Source: Marsupella aquatica
Taxonomy: Eukaryota; Marchantiophyta
Reading direction: 5' to 3'
Length of the DNA: 64,000 bases
Assembly (NCBI GenBank): GCA_973895155.1
Contig: OZ316893.1
Coordinates: 21,762,001 to 21,826,000, forward strand
In this document: in pieces, positions 42,184 to 51,554 of the stretch
How positions within the stretch are numbered: position 1 is the first letter of the stretch
Layout: each line of letters begins with the position of its first letter
Made by a program: the position numbers and the translations under genes
Notes under the pieces: model-generated
Databases searched by the model: none
The model's input: the letters and a program-made list of their open reading frames with translations, nothing else
What the model was told of the DNA's origin: nothing

Positions 42184-44355
42184 ATGGATGCCAGTCACTC
42201 ATCTGGCTGCATTGAGCGTTTCAGCGGGCGGCCAGACACTGTTTCTTTGCGTGAGTTCAAATTCACTTTCTACACTGTCGTTTATGAATTGGAGTTGAAA
42301 TACGACAGCAATTTCACAAATGCTTTTGCATTTAAGCAGCTAGCCATGTATGTGCACCATGAGGCTTTGGATGTGTATGAGCAGCACTCTCAATGGTTGC
42401 TTGCTATCACACAGTTGCCTAACCCTACCTATGCCAATGCAATTACGGCAGCCTCACAATTGGCCTTATAAAATGCCATTGCAGCCCATGCTACTGCTCT
42501 TGCCACTTCCCCTCCTACTCTAGTTCCTACCACTGCGCCAGTTACTCCCACTATCTTGGCACAGGCTACATGAGGCTTTTCTCCCACCATTGATTCTCCT
42601 GCCTTTGCTGATCTAGTGGCTGAGTTTTTCTAGGTTCTTGAATTGGAATTCCCAATCAAGAGTGCTAACAAAATCATGCAGTTGGCCACCTTTGTGAGGC
42701 AGCGCAATGAAACATTGAAGATGATGTATCGCTGGCTTCTCAAGCTGAAGAAGGACACCCAGAGCATCACTGACCTGGAGGCTGCTCATCGCTATCTTTG
42801 CGCATTGGAGGGCACACCAACTCTCCATTTGCAAGTGTTGAAGCAAGTATTCTTAGAGTTTGGAGACAGCTACACATTGCTCAATGTCTATGACACTGCT
42901 GAGAAACCTGAGTTGGCCCATGCACATTATGAGGCCAGTATTACACATCCATTGCGATCCAGGTACTAGGCTGCTGCCCCTACACTAGCCACTCCTTCCT
43001 GTGTGCCACAGTATGGTTCCAAGCCCAAGCCAGCACATGCTGCTTTCATGCTGCCATCTTGCAACTATTGTGGTAACCCCAATCACAAGGCTAATGAATG
43101 TGATATTGTTGCTGAGGACCTGTCTTGTGATTTTTGCAGGAAAGTGGGTCACTTGGAGGCAGTTTGTTTTGCCAAATTCCCATAGAGGAAGCAACTACGA
43201 CAATAGGCCCCTCATCCTACTCCTGCTTCCACTCCCCCACCAGCTAGGAGGGGTCCTATTGCCTCAGTTGCTCCTCCTTCCAGTGGCAAAGCACCCGGTG
43301 CTACCAAATTGCCCAAGCAGCAACAGAAGCAACCAGCTCAGAAGGAGGCTCACAACGCACAAGCAACTCAACTCCAGTCTCTGACTCATGAGGTTGAGTC
43401 CCTACGTGCCCAACTTGCCAACATCAAAGGCAAGTCACCTGCCTCTGCTGGTCCTTCTCAACCAGCTGGTCACGTGCAACCCATCCCTGGCCCAGGCACC
43501 ACTAACAGTTTAGCACCTCTACCCCGCTCTTTCTATGGCTTGCCATTTGATGCTCATATGGGTGAGTGTGTGCTGTCCTCTGCTACACAGCCTGGCCTTA
43601 TGGCAAAATTTTCAGATTCATTGTGCCCTTCCTATTTTGCTTACCAGCAGGCCAGTGCTACCTCCCGTATTGCTCCCACTCGCCGCATTGTACAGGCTGA
43701 TGGTCTTGCTGCCGGTCCTATGACTAGAGCTAGGGGAGCTTGGGCTGTCATGCCCCAATCTTTTCAGCCACTCACAGTTGCTGAAGAGCGCACCTTGTTG
43801 GCAAGGGGGGAGGGAGCTGTAGCTACGTCTATTCCACCACCAGGTGCTGCTGACATTTCATAGGGAGTTATTTCTCCTGAGCTGCTTGAGCATTTCACCT
43901 CCGGTATGGCACAACGGATTCTTACAACTCCACTTTTCAGTTGCCACAATTTACAACTGGATGCTAGAGCTGTAATCAGAGCGCTAGAGGGCTCATTGCA
44001 TCCTTTATCAGCCCCTGTGACACCGGTTTTGGAGGTCCAATCTCATGTCCATACTGGACCTCCTTCTTCTCCATTACATGCTTCCACTGGTTTGGCTATC
44101 CCAGTACCAATTTCCAGTGGTAGCGATGATAGTATTGCTGCAGATTGTGTGACCAGAGCTACACTGGATTCTGGTCATGCTGCTCCATCTTTCCTGACTA
44201 TGTTGTTGAGTGGAAATATCGTGGACACTAACTCCCTTCACAAGGTACCTCATCATTTGCCAAAAGTGGTGCCTAGTGACAGGACTTCAATTTCCACCAC
44301 CATTGCCATTGTTGACAACAGGAATTCAGCAGTCAAGTTGGAGGGTCACACTCCT
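42184..44355 (+). pseudogene. gag: gag-like region: capsid, two CCHC knuckles, linker
   Basis: Would encode the particle-forming polyprotein. It reads in one frame from the ATG at 42184. A capsid-like helical section follows (RETLK-type segment NETLKMMYRWLLKLKKD, then LEAAHRYLCALEGTP, LEFGDSYTLLNVYD). Two perfect C-x2-C-x4-H-x4-C knuckles follow at about 43060-43173: CNYCGNPNHKANEC and CDFCRKVGHLEAVC, a spacing typical of nucleocapsid. After them come a short Gln-rich coiled coil (HEVESLRAQLANIK) and a long Pro/Ser-rich linker of unknown role. In-frame stops lie at 42469 (TAA), 42571 (TGA), 42631, 42967, 43183, 43204, 43861 and 44356 (all TAG). No indel is needed to read across the whole region, so the decay here is by point change. 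Confidence 0.8.
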
Positions 44356-44690
44356 TAGGTGGTCATGCTAGACACAGGCGTCAACCAGTGACCTTGGGCA
44401 TTCAGTTTGCCAAGAAGATGGGACTGTTGACTGATCATTTACAGCAATCCAGGTGGCACATTCGGATTGCTAGTGGCACTGTGGAGGACGTGCTGGGTGA
44501 GAGTTCTACTTTACTCACCCTCACTTTTAATGGAGGTACAGATCAGGAGCTTCATTTCCCAATCAGATGCTTGGTTACAAATGCCACTACGTATGATGTG
44601 CTCATTGGCCAGGAGGCTTTGTTCCCACCAGGTTTCACCATTGACAACTGGTATGAGCATGCATACTACAGAGTTGATTGGGCATACTAA
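44356..44690 (+). pseudogene. Retroviral-type aspartic protease, frameshifted
   Basis: The active-site triad region MLDTG is read in the gag frame at 44365-44379. About ten bases later the protease continues in another frame (LGIQFAKKMGLL, then ASGTVEDVLGES, TLTFNGG, CLVTNATTYDVLIGQE) to 44690, and the original frame resumes with SHLGYIPLDLHG. Two compensating indels therefore bracket the protease. DxG, the hydrophobic flap region and the DVLIGQ-type C-terminal motif agree with Ty3/gypsy proteases. Confidence 0.75.
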
Positions 44691-46233
44691 TGGCTCACAC
44701 TTGGGCTACATTCCACTTGATTTGCATGGTGCCCATACACCTATGGCTCACCACTATGTGTTAAAAGAAGTGTACACAGCTACCTATGTCAACCACCCAT
44801 TGCAGGATTGGATTGAGGAAGATGACGATGAGGTGGCTACTGCACATGCTGCTACACATATAGCAGCACTTTCCAGCAACGTGGATCGTCAACCGGAGAT
44901 GGTACAACGGCTCCAAGCAGCCCATGGACCTTTGGTGGCTGCATTGCGCAAATTTGAGGACCTTGGGCAGCACAATGGACAACCAATAGCCCCAATCTTG
45001 AGCGCACCAGTTACATGGACTCCTCCTCCGGATGGCCTTACATTGCTTGAGCTTTTTGGTGGCATTTCTATAGGCCTGGAAGCTCTCCTACAGTCCGGCA
45101 CGGTGGTGAAGCAGTACATCTACGTGGACATTGATCTAGGTGCAAGGCAAGTGGCTGAATCCCGTTTGCTAGAATTTTCAGAGCGATTTCCCAAGTAGTT
45201 TCCACATGATAGTGCCTAGAAGTCTACATTTTCTTTCTTTTCTCCAGATATCCAGCTTGTCCAGCACTGGCACTTAACCCTTCTTGGCTCCCTTGATTTG
45301 ATCATAGCTGGTTGGGAATGCCAAGGGTTTTCAGCTGCTGGTCATGGTGCTGGACTGCATGATTCTCGTTTTGGCCTTTTCACAGCATTGGTTCAGATTC
45401 TCACTTGGGCTCAATCCCTTTATCCTGCTGTTGGTTATATCATTGAGAATACTCCATCTCAGTTTGACTAGCGTCCACAGGTCAAAGAGGATTTTAGTGT
45501 GGTCCAGCACTACTTGGGACCACCCCTTCTCATTGATGCAGTGCACTGTGGTTCTTATGCACATCGTCTTCGTAACTTTTAGACTAACCTTGCACCACCT
45601 TCCTTGCTGGAGATGGCTCTTCACCACACATCCAGGGACACTAACCTCACAGTGGACCAGATTTTGGATCCTGACAGTTCTTGCCAACCAGTTACACGGC
45701 AAGAGCCAGCACCTTGGTATCCAGCCAATACCATTGGACAGCCCCGTGCTGCTTGGCCTACATTTGTGTCCTTTCTAGGTGCACATGCTTTTCAGGGTGA
45801 TGGTCCTGGCCTGGTTTATCGACATTCTATTGGTACATGGGATGAACCTAGTCTAGAGGAGAGAGAACGGGCTATGGGCTTCCAACCCGGTACTACAGGT
45901 CACACCAAAATCACCAGGCTCGCCAAGAATGCTTTACTTGGCAGGGTAATGGATCTCAATGCTCTCACTTGGCTTCTGGTCACTTGCATCCTTTTTCAGA
46001 TGTACATTCATCCAGCATCAGGAGTTCCAGCCCTACCACTCCATGGTGCTGCTACATGGCATCCATACCAGGTGCACTTACCTCTATTCAACACTCACCG
46101 CTTCAGTCCAAGTGTTGGGGGGGAGGAGGTCCCTTGTAACGTGGCTGACATTATTTCTGAGTTTCATGGTGTGGACCAATTCAGATCAGCAGGTACAACA
46201 GGCCTTGGAGAGGCCTCATCACCTTATCAGTAG
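44691..46233 (+). pseudogene. DNMT3-type cytosine-5 DNA methyltransferase domain within pol
   Basis: C5-methyltransferase motifs appear in canonical order in one frame. Motif I is LLELFGGISIGLEALL (about 45040-45087). Motif II is YIYVDID. Motif IV is LIIAGWECQGFS, with the catalytic Cys codon at 45319-45321. Motif VI is YIIENTPSQF (Glu-Asn at 45445-45450). Motif VIII is AHRLRNF (about 45559) followed by TNLAPP, like the HRARYFW-NLPG of DNMT3. Motifs IX/X are ERERAMGFQPG and RLAKNALLGRVMDLNALTW (about 45865-45975). The last two blocks favour DNMT3/DRM-type over DNMT1 or CMT. About 100 residues of acidic linker separate it from the protease. TAG stops at 45196, 45217, 45469, 45580 and 46231 interrupt it; no frameshift does. 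Odd: Glu replaces the usual Pro before the catalytic Cys. No PWWP or ADD domain is attached. Confidence 0.85.
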
Positions 46234-47182
46234 CATGCTAGCAGCTTGGACAGTGGAGAGGCTAGCACTTCTGGTTCTTCAAGCACGAGTACATCAGGTC
46301 CTATTCCTAGTGTTGCCAACTACACATTCATCATGGGCAACCACCTGAGTAAAAGACAGAAGGACCAGTTGCTGAATTTTCTCCTCAAGCATGAGAATGT
46401 GTTTGCTTTCTCTATGAAGGACTTGGGTAAGTACAAGACCATGCAGTTCTCCATTGAGTTGGCTGATGAAACACCTATCTTCAGGCGGAGACATCGTTTG
46501 AGTAAGCATGAGTGGCAGCTGGTGGATGAGAGGTGCCAAGAGTTATATGAAGCTGGTCTTATTCAGCCATCTACATCAGATTTTGCAACAGCTACAGTGA
46601 TGCCAGCAAAGAAGGATTCCAGTGGATTGTGGAGAGAGAAGCACATGTGTGGGGACTACAGGCCACTGAACCTGGTCACACCCCAAGATAGGTACCCCAT
46701 GCCACGGCCAGAGGAGCTATTTGATAGCATTGGAGACTCAGACATCTTCACTCTTGTTGATCTAAGGCAAGGTTTTAACCAGATTTTGCTGCTTGCAAAG
46801 GATCGCAAGAAAACAACTTTTCATGGTAGTAACCAACTATGGGAGTGGTTGGTGATGCCATTTGGTTTGAAGAATGCGTCCATATTCTTTCAAAGAGTCA
46901 TGGACCAGGTTCTTCAAGGTGCTGAGTTTCTGAAATGCTACATTGATGATGTGTTGGTCCACAGCAAAGGATTTGACCAGGTTTGTTCTCTATACCGACC
47001 ACCAGCCCTTGAAGTGGTTGATGACCAAAGACAAGCTTACTGGCAAGCTTGCTCGTTGGGCTCTCATACTCCAGGAGTATGATTTTGAGGTTATTCATAG
47101 GCCTGGTGTGACACATCAGAATGCTGACACTATGTCCCGTAGCCCTTTGACTGCCTCTGATGATTCCTCAGATGCACGGTAG
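46234..47182 (+). pseudogene. pol: Reverse transcriptase fused to an RNase H remnant by deletion
   Basis: RT is open and well conserved: RRRHRLSKHEWQLVDE, YEAGLIQPSTSDFAT, DYRPLNLVTPQDRYPMPR, TLVDLRQGFNQI (first catalytic Asp), LVMPFGLKNASIFFQRVMD, and the active-site box YIDD at 46939-46950. Just after VHSKGFDQ the frame changes and the next recognisable sequence is the end of RNase H: LYTDHQPLKWLM and YDFEVIHRPGVTHQNAD. Roughly 190 residues expected between these points in Ty3/gypsy proteins (RT thumb, connection, and most of RNase H with its first catalytic acids) are missing. The frame ends at a TAG at 47180. Confidence 0.85.
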
Positions 47183-48565
47183 GATTTTGATCAGGGTTCC
47201 ATCCTGACTATATTTCATGCATCTACCTATCTTGCTTTGCTGCCATGCTACGTTGTTGACCAACCTGTGGTGGACATATGGGAGGACAACGATACTCTGA
47301 GATTTCTGCAGCATGGGGAATATCCCACACATGTCACTGCAGCCCAAAGAGACCAAATTCAGCAAAGGTCCAAGCGTTACTTGTGGAAGGGAGATCATCT
47401 TGTGCGCTGCTTGCCAGATAGGGAAGTGGTGGTTCCACCCATTCATGAGAGGGTTGGCCTTATTCGTAAGGTACATTCTGAGCTTGGTCATTTTGGTGTT
47501 AAGAGGACTTATAACCTCTTGGTCCTCCATTATCATTAGAGAGGCATGCATGGCCAGGTTCAAGATGTTGTTGCCCGATGTGAGCAGTGTGATAGGGTAA
47601 GGACTTCTTTCACATCTCGGCAACCCACACTTCATCCACTCCCTATTCAGGGCATGTTTTATCGTTGGTCATGTGATTTGGCTAGAGAATTACCCCTCAC
47701 ATCTTGGGGTAATCTCTACATCATGATCATGATAGAGCATTTCTCCAAGTGGATAGAACTTGTGGCATTGCCGGATAAGACCTCCCGTAGCACCAGCCAG
47801 GCATTCCTGCAACAAGTTCTCAGCCGCTTTGGAGCTTGTGCCGAATGTCTCACTGACCAAGGCTCAGAGTTTAGAGGAGAGTTCCAGGAGCTGCTTGATC
47901 AGGCCCTCATTGATCATCGCCGGACATCACGAGATCACCCACAGGCAGATGGCTTGGCAGAGCGCATGGTTTAGACATGCAAGAAGGGCCTTCGGAAGAA
48001 CTGCCTCACCAAAAACAAGGAGGATTGAGACCTGGCCTTACCCTACATTGCTATGGGGTATAGGATGTCCAGACATGCATCACTGTCTAACTTTTCTCCC
48101 TACTTCTTGTTGTTTGGTCGTCACCCAGTTCCACCTTTTGCTATTGCTGCTCACATGCTTCAGGTGGTGGACTTGGATTCAGCTGTGACTTGGTCTGATG
48201 TGATCTCTGAGAGGGCTGCCCTATTCAGGAGGGTTATGCCCATGGCCATGGAGAATTTGGCCATTGCACAGCACAGGGACACACTACGTTATGCACACAC
48301 ACGAAGGGGCACTTTTCAGCCCAAGGTCAGAAAGTTTGATGTGGGAGATCTTGTGTACTTGCAGCGGCAAGCTAACGACACCCTGGACACCTCTACCAGT
48401 CGTACTATTCTCAGGGTTAAAGCTATTCGACTGTCTGGAGTGCTAGAGTTACAAGGGGCAGATGGACGCACAATTGCTGACAATGCCAAGAATTGCGCCC
48501 CTTGTCATCTGCCTAACCTGGATCCCACCATTGTGACTTCTATCTGGATCCCACCTGTGGACTAC
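47183..48565 (+). pseudogene. Integrase: HHCC, DDE core and C-terminal domain
   Basis: Reads in frame 2. The zinc-binding HHCC region is VHSELGHFGVKRT, then HYH at a TAG stop (47537), then RCEQCDR. The catalytic acids are D in WSCDLAR (47675), D in LTDQGSEF (47855) and E in DGLAERM (47960), with a D-E gap close to the family's 35 residues. Past the core are YIAMGYRMSRHASLSNFSPY and LFGRHPVPP, the usual plant Ty3/gypsy landmarks, and a C-terminal domain (VRKFDVGDLVYLQR, TSRTILRVKAIRLSG, LELQGADGR, NCAPCHLPNLDP). Stops lie at 47537 and 47972 (TAG) and 48026 (TGA). No chromodomain follows; instead, after a frame change, a PHD finger does. Confidence 0.85.
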
Positions 48566-48722
48566 CTTTTGCAAAGTGTGTTTGCGAATTGACGATGCTG
48601 ACCAGATGCTGTTGTGTGATAATTGCAATGGAGGGTACCATCTTTTCTGCCTTCGGCCTGAACTTACCCAGGTGCCAGAAGGGTTATGGTTTTGCCCTTC
48701 CTATGCTCCACGTGCTATCTGA
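48566..48722 (+). pseudogene. PHD finger at the C-terminus of the integrase
   Basis: In frame 3, immediately after the integrase tail, the sequence reads CKVC, IDDADQMLLCDNC, GGYHLFC, RPELTQVPEGLWFCPSY and ends at TGA 48720-48722. This is the C4HC3 PHD pattern: C-x2-C, about 12 residues, C-x2-C, four residues, H-x2-C, a loop with the conserved Trp, C-x2-(C). Seven of eight ligands are present; the last is Tyr, one G-to-A change away from Cys. The D-x-LLCD-C core is the standard PHD signature. PHD fingers usually read the histone H3 tail (unmodified K4 or methylated K4). Here it would sit where chromoviruses carry their chromodomain. It needs one frame change from the integrase frame, either damage or programmed. 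Confidence 0.8.
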
Positions 48723-49600
48723 CTTTTCTTCAGCCCTCCTTTTGGCTGTAGTCTGGGGGGATATAGAGGTTTACACCTCCACTACGTACATACCACCTCA
48801 TTTGTTTTTTCTTGGCACTTGTGAATGTGATTGGACTTTTTCTATGCATGTTGGTTGCTAGCAGCTTGCACATATGCATTGCCGATGACTTGTATATTTG
48901 CGATACACTATGGCTACGATACTATATGTCACGACAGCTGTCATGCTGAGGGATAGTGCCTCTTGTGCACATCGGCATGTCCCTCGCATGCCCGCTAGGT
49001 ATAGTTAGGGCTAGTGTACTACTTGAGTTAGTGTCATGTTCTTGTAGCGAGTCTGGGCCATTCTTGAAGCAAAGGTGTTTGTTAGTGTGACGCCTGGACC
49101 CGATCCTACTTAGGGCATGCTTTTCTTTGTCATTTTTCAGTTCTTCTTGAATCGCTGTTGACAGAACTCAAACAGTGCTCGTCGGTTCCATACACGGGAT
49201 TGACATAGTGATTCATTAGATGCTCATTTATTTTTCTCTCTTTGAGTTCGGAGTGTCCTCGCAAGTAGTTTGTATCTAACTGGTTTTATTAAGATCCTAG
49301 GGCAGTATTTAAACCAGGCTCAAACCATTTTAAATCTGAGTTTTGAATCTAGTTGCAGTGCAGAACGTCTAGATACTTCAGTCGGAGGGCCTCGCCACTC
49401 ATGACTGTTGTCTTTTGAATTCTCCGTGTCTCCTTCTCTCTCCTGCGTTCAGGACTAGGAGTGTTTAAGATGTGTCTGACTCGATCGGAGTAAATAATAC
49501 GAAATCATTGTGTAACTCTGGCTTAAACTGCCATGATTGTTCGTTCTCTCTAATACGCACTCACACATTCAAATTAAAGAAATGGAATCTTTGTCTGGTG
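48723..49600 (+). other. 3' flank of the retrotransposon, possible 3' LTR
   Basis: A TGTCACGACAGC sequence at about 48929 would be a typical LTR start. A stretch resembling promoter and polyadenylation sequence ends near CGCACTCACACA at about 49568. No polypurine tract is obvious in front of it and no matching copy is visible upstream of gag. The LTR is therefore only a suggestion; it may have lost its partner. Confidence 0.25.
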
Positions 49601-51554
49601 GTTTTTTTGCTTAAATTGCGTTTCTATTGACAAAAAAAATTTGCTTTCCAGACCAAAAACAATTCTCGAGTTACTGTCTAGTGAGGGCTACAGTCACATT
49701 TAATTTCCGCCTGTATCTCAGCCCATCGTCTGCCGTTGGTTCCAGCTCTCCTTACGTAAATGAGTGAAAAGAGAACCCTGCAGTCTAAGATTGGCGAATC
49801 CTGACGCATGCTTACGGACAACTGTACACAGTTCTAGTTGAGATGACTTATGCAGATTCAGCAAAGAACGAAAGACAGAATGTGTCCTCCAAAGTCTTAA
49901 CGGAAGGTGAGAGAAAGCTCGTTACATTGTCCAGACGAGTCACCAACTAATCTGTTGATTTGGCTGGTGCGAACGACAACATGGTACAATTGCTGCATGC
50001 TTAATATCGAACAATGTTCATCTGGCATATTAATTCAATCTGCAGGACGGAGTTGTAAGCTCCAATTTATGAACCCCATTGATCATAAAATTTATCCCAG
50101 GCACTTCTCAAGATCTGTCTGTATAACGAACGTCTGTCTACCTACAGCTGCACCTTCTCACAATTGGCCAGGCTTGAGCTAGATGTTTCTCGCTTGTGTA
50201 TTGAATAATGTCGTAGTTTTCACGATTGGGTTAATTTTAATTAGATCTGTTGAACTGTACGTACTCACTGGCATTTGATTTCAACCTGCACGGGTCGATG
50301 ACCAACAATGGAATATATTGAAATGTTAAATGAACATGAAGCTGCTCTCGCCGGTTTTTCGTTTGATAATAAATCACCTTTTAGGAAAATGATGGATAAT
50401 ACACCTACCGAGACGAAAGCCAAACGTGTTTCCCGTGTACGTGGACGTATTGAACCAAAATAATCTCTAAAATTTAAATCTTGATACAACGATAAACGAG
50501 GGAAGATCAAACAAATGGTGAGCACCCATCCCTTGAAAACAAGGACTAGCTGCGAACATCTCAAGCAAAGGTTCAAAACGACTCAGTTCAAGAGGTTACA
50601 CCATACACACATTTGACAACACATTGAAGGCATTCTGTTGGTCCCTGCCTCGTGTGATTCTTTTACACAGTCAAGCAAGTGGATGAGGGGCGGGTTGGAT
50701 TTAAGAACTGAATGGACATCAATCCCAAAATCGTACTCTCTAGCAAATGCTGTCATCCCGAGTGCCAATCTCTGACCAAGAGCAGAGAGCTCTCTTATAC
50801 AAAGGCCACCGACGAGATTAACTCTATCTCCCATGTTCGAGGTTTGTTGAGACCGTTCCGCCATTACCAATACCTTATGCAATTGATTCAGAAGTATTGA
50901 AGACTTTCGCAAATACATTACACTGAATTGACAGGTTAGTACAAACATAGCCAAACGATCAAGAACGTCAGCTTTCAAATATCCAAGCCTGTGAGCAACA
51001 CGTTGCTGCAAGCACTCACGAGCAATGGGGCCTATGAGTGGGAATCTTACAACGAATGTTGCCAGGCGATCAAGCATTGGAGATCAGATTGGAATCAAGC
51101 ATGTGAGGAAATTTGCAAATGAGATCAAGCCGATAAATACATTCTATTCAGTCATCATGCAAAGCGGTAGTTCGATTTCAGAATGATTTGCATACTTCAA
51201 ACTCGGGTCAGGGGTGGGCTTTTCCAGTGCAGTTGAGATATCCAAAGGGTATCCAAATGATATTTATTGAGTGAACGAAAGCGACTGCCATTATAGTACA
51301 TCAAATTGAGGCTCCTCAAAGATTATCGCCGCAGCTACCTACCGACAGCTTTGTGTACACAAAATTTCAACACCAAGAGGCTAGAGGCTGCCCACTCGAG
51401 ACCCTTTACCAATTGCTAGTCTCTCAGGGATGGTTGGTATATCGTACAGTTTGGTTAGGGTCCGAGCCAATGAGCTATCTACAGCTACAGAGAGCTCTGT
51501 GTACACAAAAATTTACCACAGCTTGCGATTCATGGATTTCGCATCAATTACAAT
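49601..51554. other. Intergenic, one unrecognised ORF inside
   Basis: Apart from the minus ORF listed at 50583-51077, no exon is recognised. The right end should contain the 3' untranslated region of the LysM gene. The phrase ACAGCT..GTGTACACAAAA.TT occurs twice, near 51345 and 51487. Confidence 0.4.
50583..51077 (-). CDS. Unrecognised 164-codon ORF
   Basis: The longest open frame in its surroundings. The peptide contains a repeated phrase, VLDRLAMFV and MLDRLATFV, about 38 residues apart, then a mixed helical stretch (NLVGGLCIRELSALGQRLALGM, shown only by its ends NLVGG and LALGM) and FGIDVHSVLKSNPPLIHLLD. The composition is protein-like and not low-complexity. I know no family for it and see no supporting splice or promoter signals. 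It may be an exon of an undetected gene, a gene fragment or chance. Confidence 0.25.
   Translation of the reverse strand: MLDRLATFVVRFPLIGPIARECLQQRVAHRLGYLKADVLDRLAMFVLTCQFSVMYLRKSSILLNQLHKVLVMAERSQQTSNMGDRVNLVGGLCIRELSALGQRLALGMTAFAREYDFGIDVHSVLKSNPPLIHLLDCVKESHEAGTNRMPSMCCQMCVWCNLLN

Larger units (their letters stand above)
42184..48722 (+). mobile_element. Ty3/gypsy-type retrotransposon relic with DNMT and PHD domains
   Basis: Domain order on the plus strand is Gag with two zinc knuckles, a Gln/Pro-rich linker, aspartic protease, cytosine-5 methyltransferase, reverse transcriptase, RNase H remnant, integrase, PHD finger. RT before integrase is the Ty3/gypsy order. The copy cannot be autonomous: 17 in-frame stops, frame changes near 44.38, 44.69, 46.98 and 48.56 kb, and a deletion across RT/RNase H. 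Most of the coding region reads in frame 1 to 46.98 kb, the RNase H and integrase parts in frame 2, the PHD in frame 3. The outer ends and LTRs are not resolved by eye. Confidence 0.88.

Noticed and set aside
42184-48722. Reassigned or suppressed TAG codon to explain the many TAGs in the retroelement
   Set aside because: TGA and TAA stops, frameshifts and a large deletion are also present, and host genes in the window do not use in-frame TAG. Decay is the simpler reading.
41380-49600. A defined LTR pair around the retroelement
   Set aside because: No direct repeat was found by eye between the 5' and 3' flanks, and no convincing target duplication. A computed self-alignment would decide.
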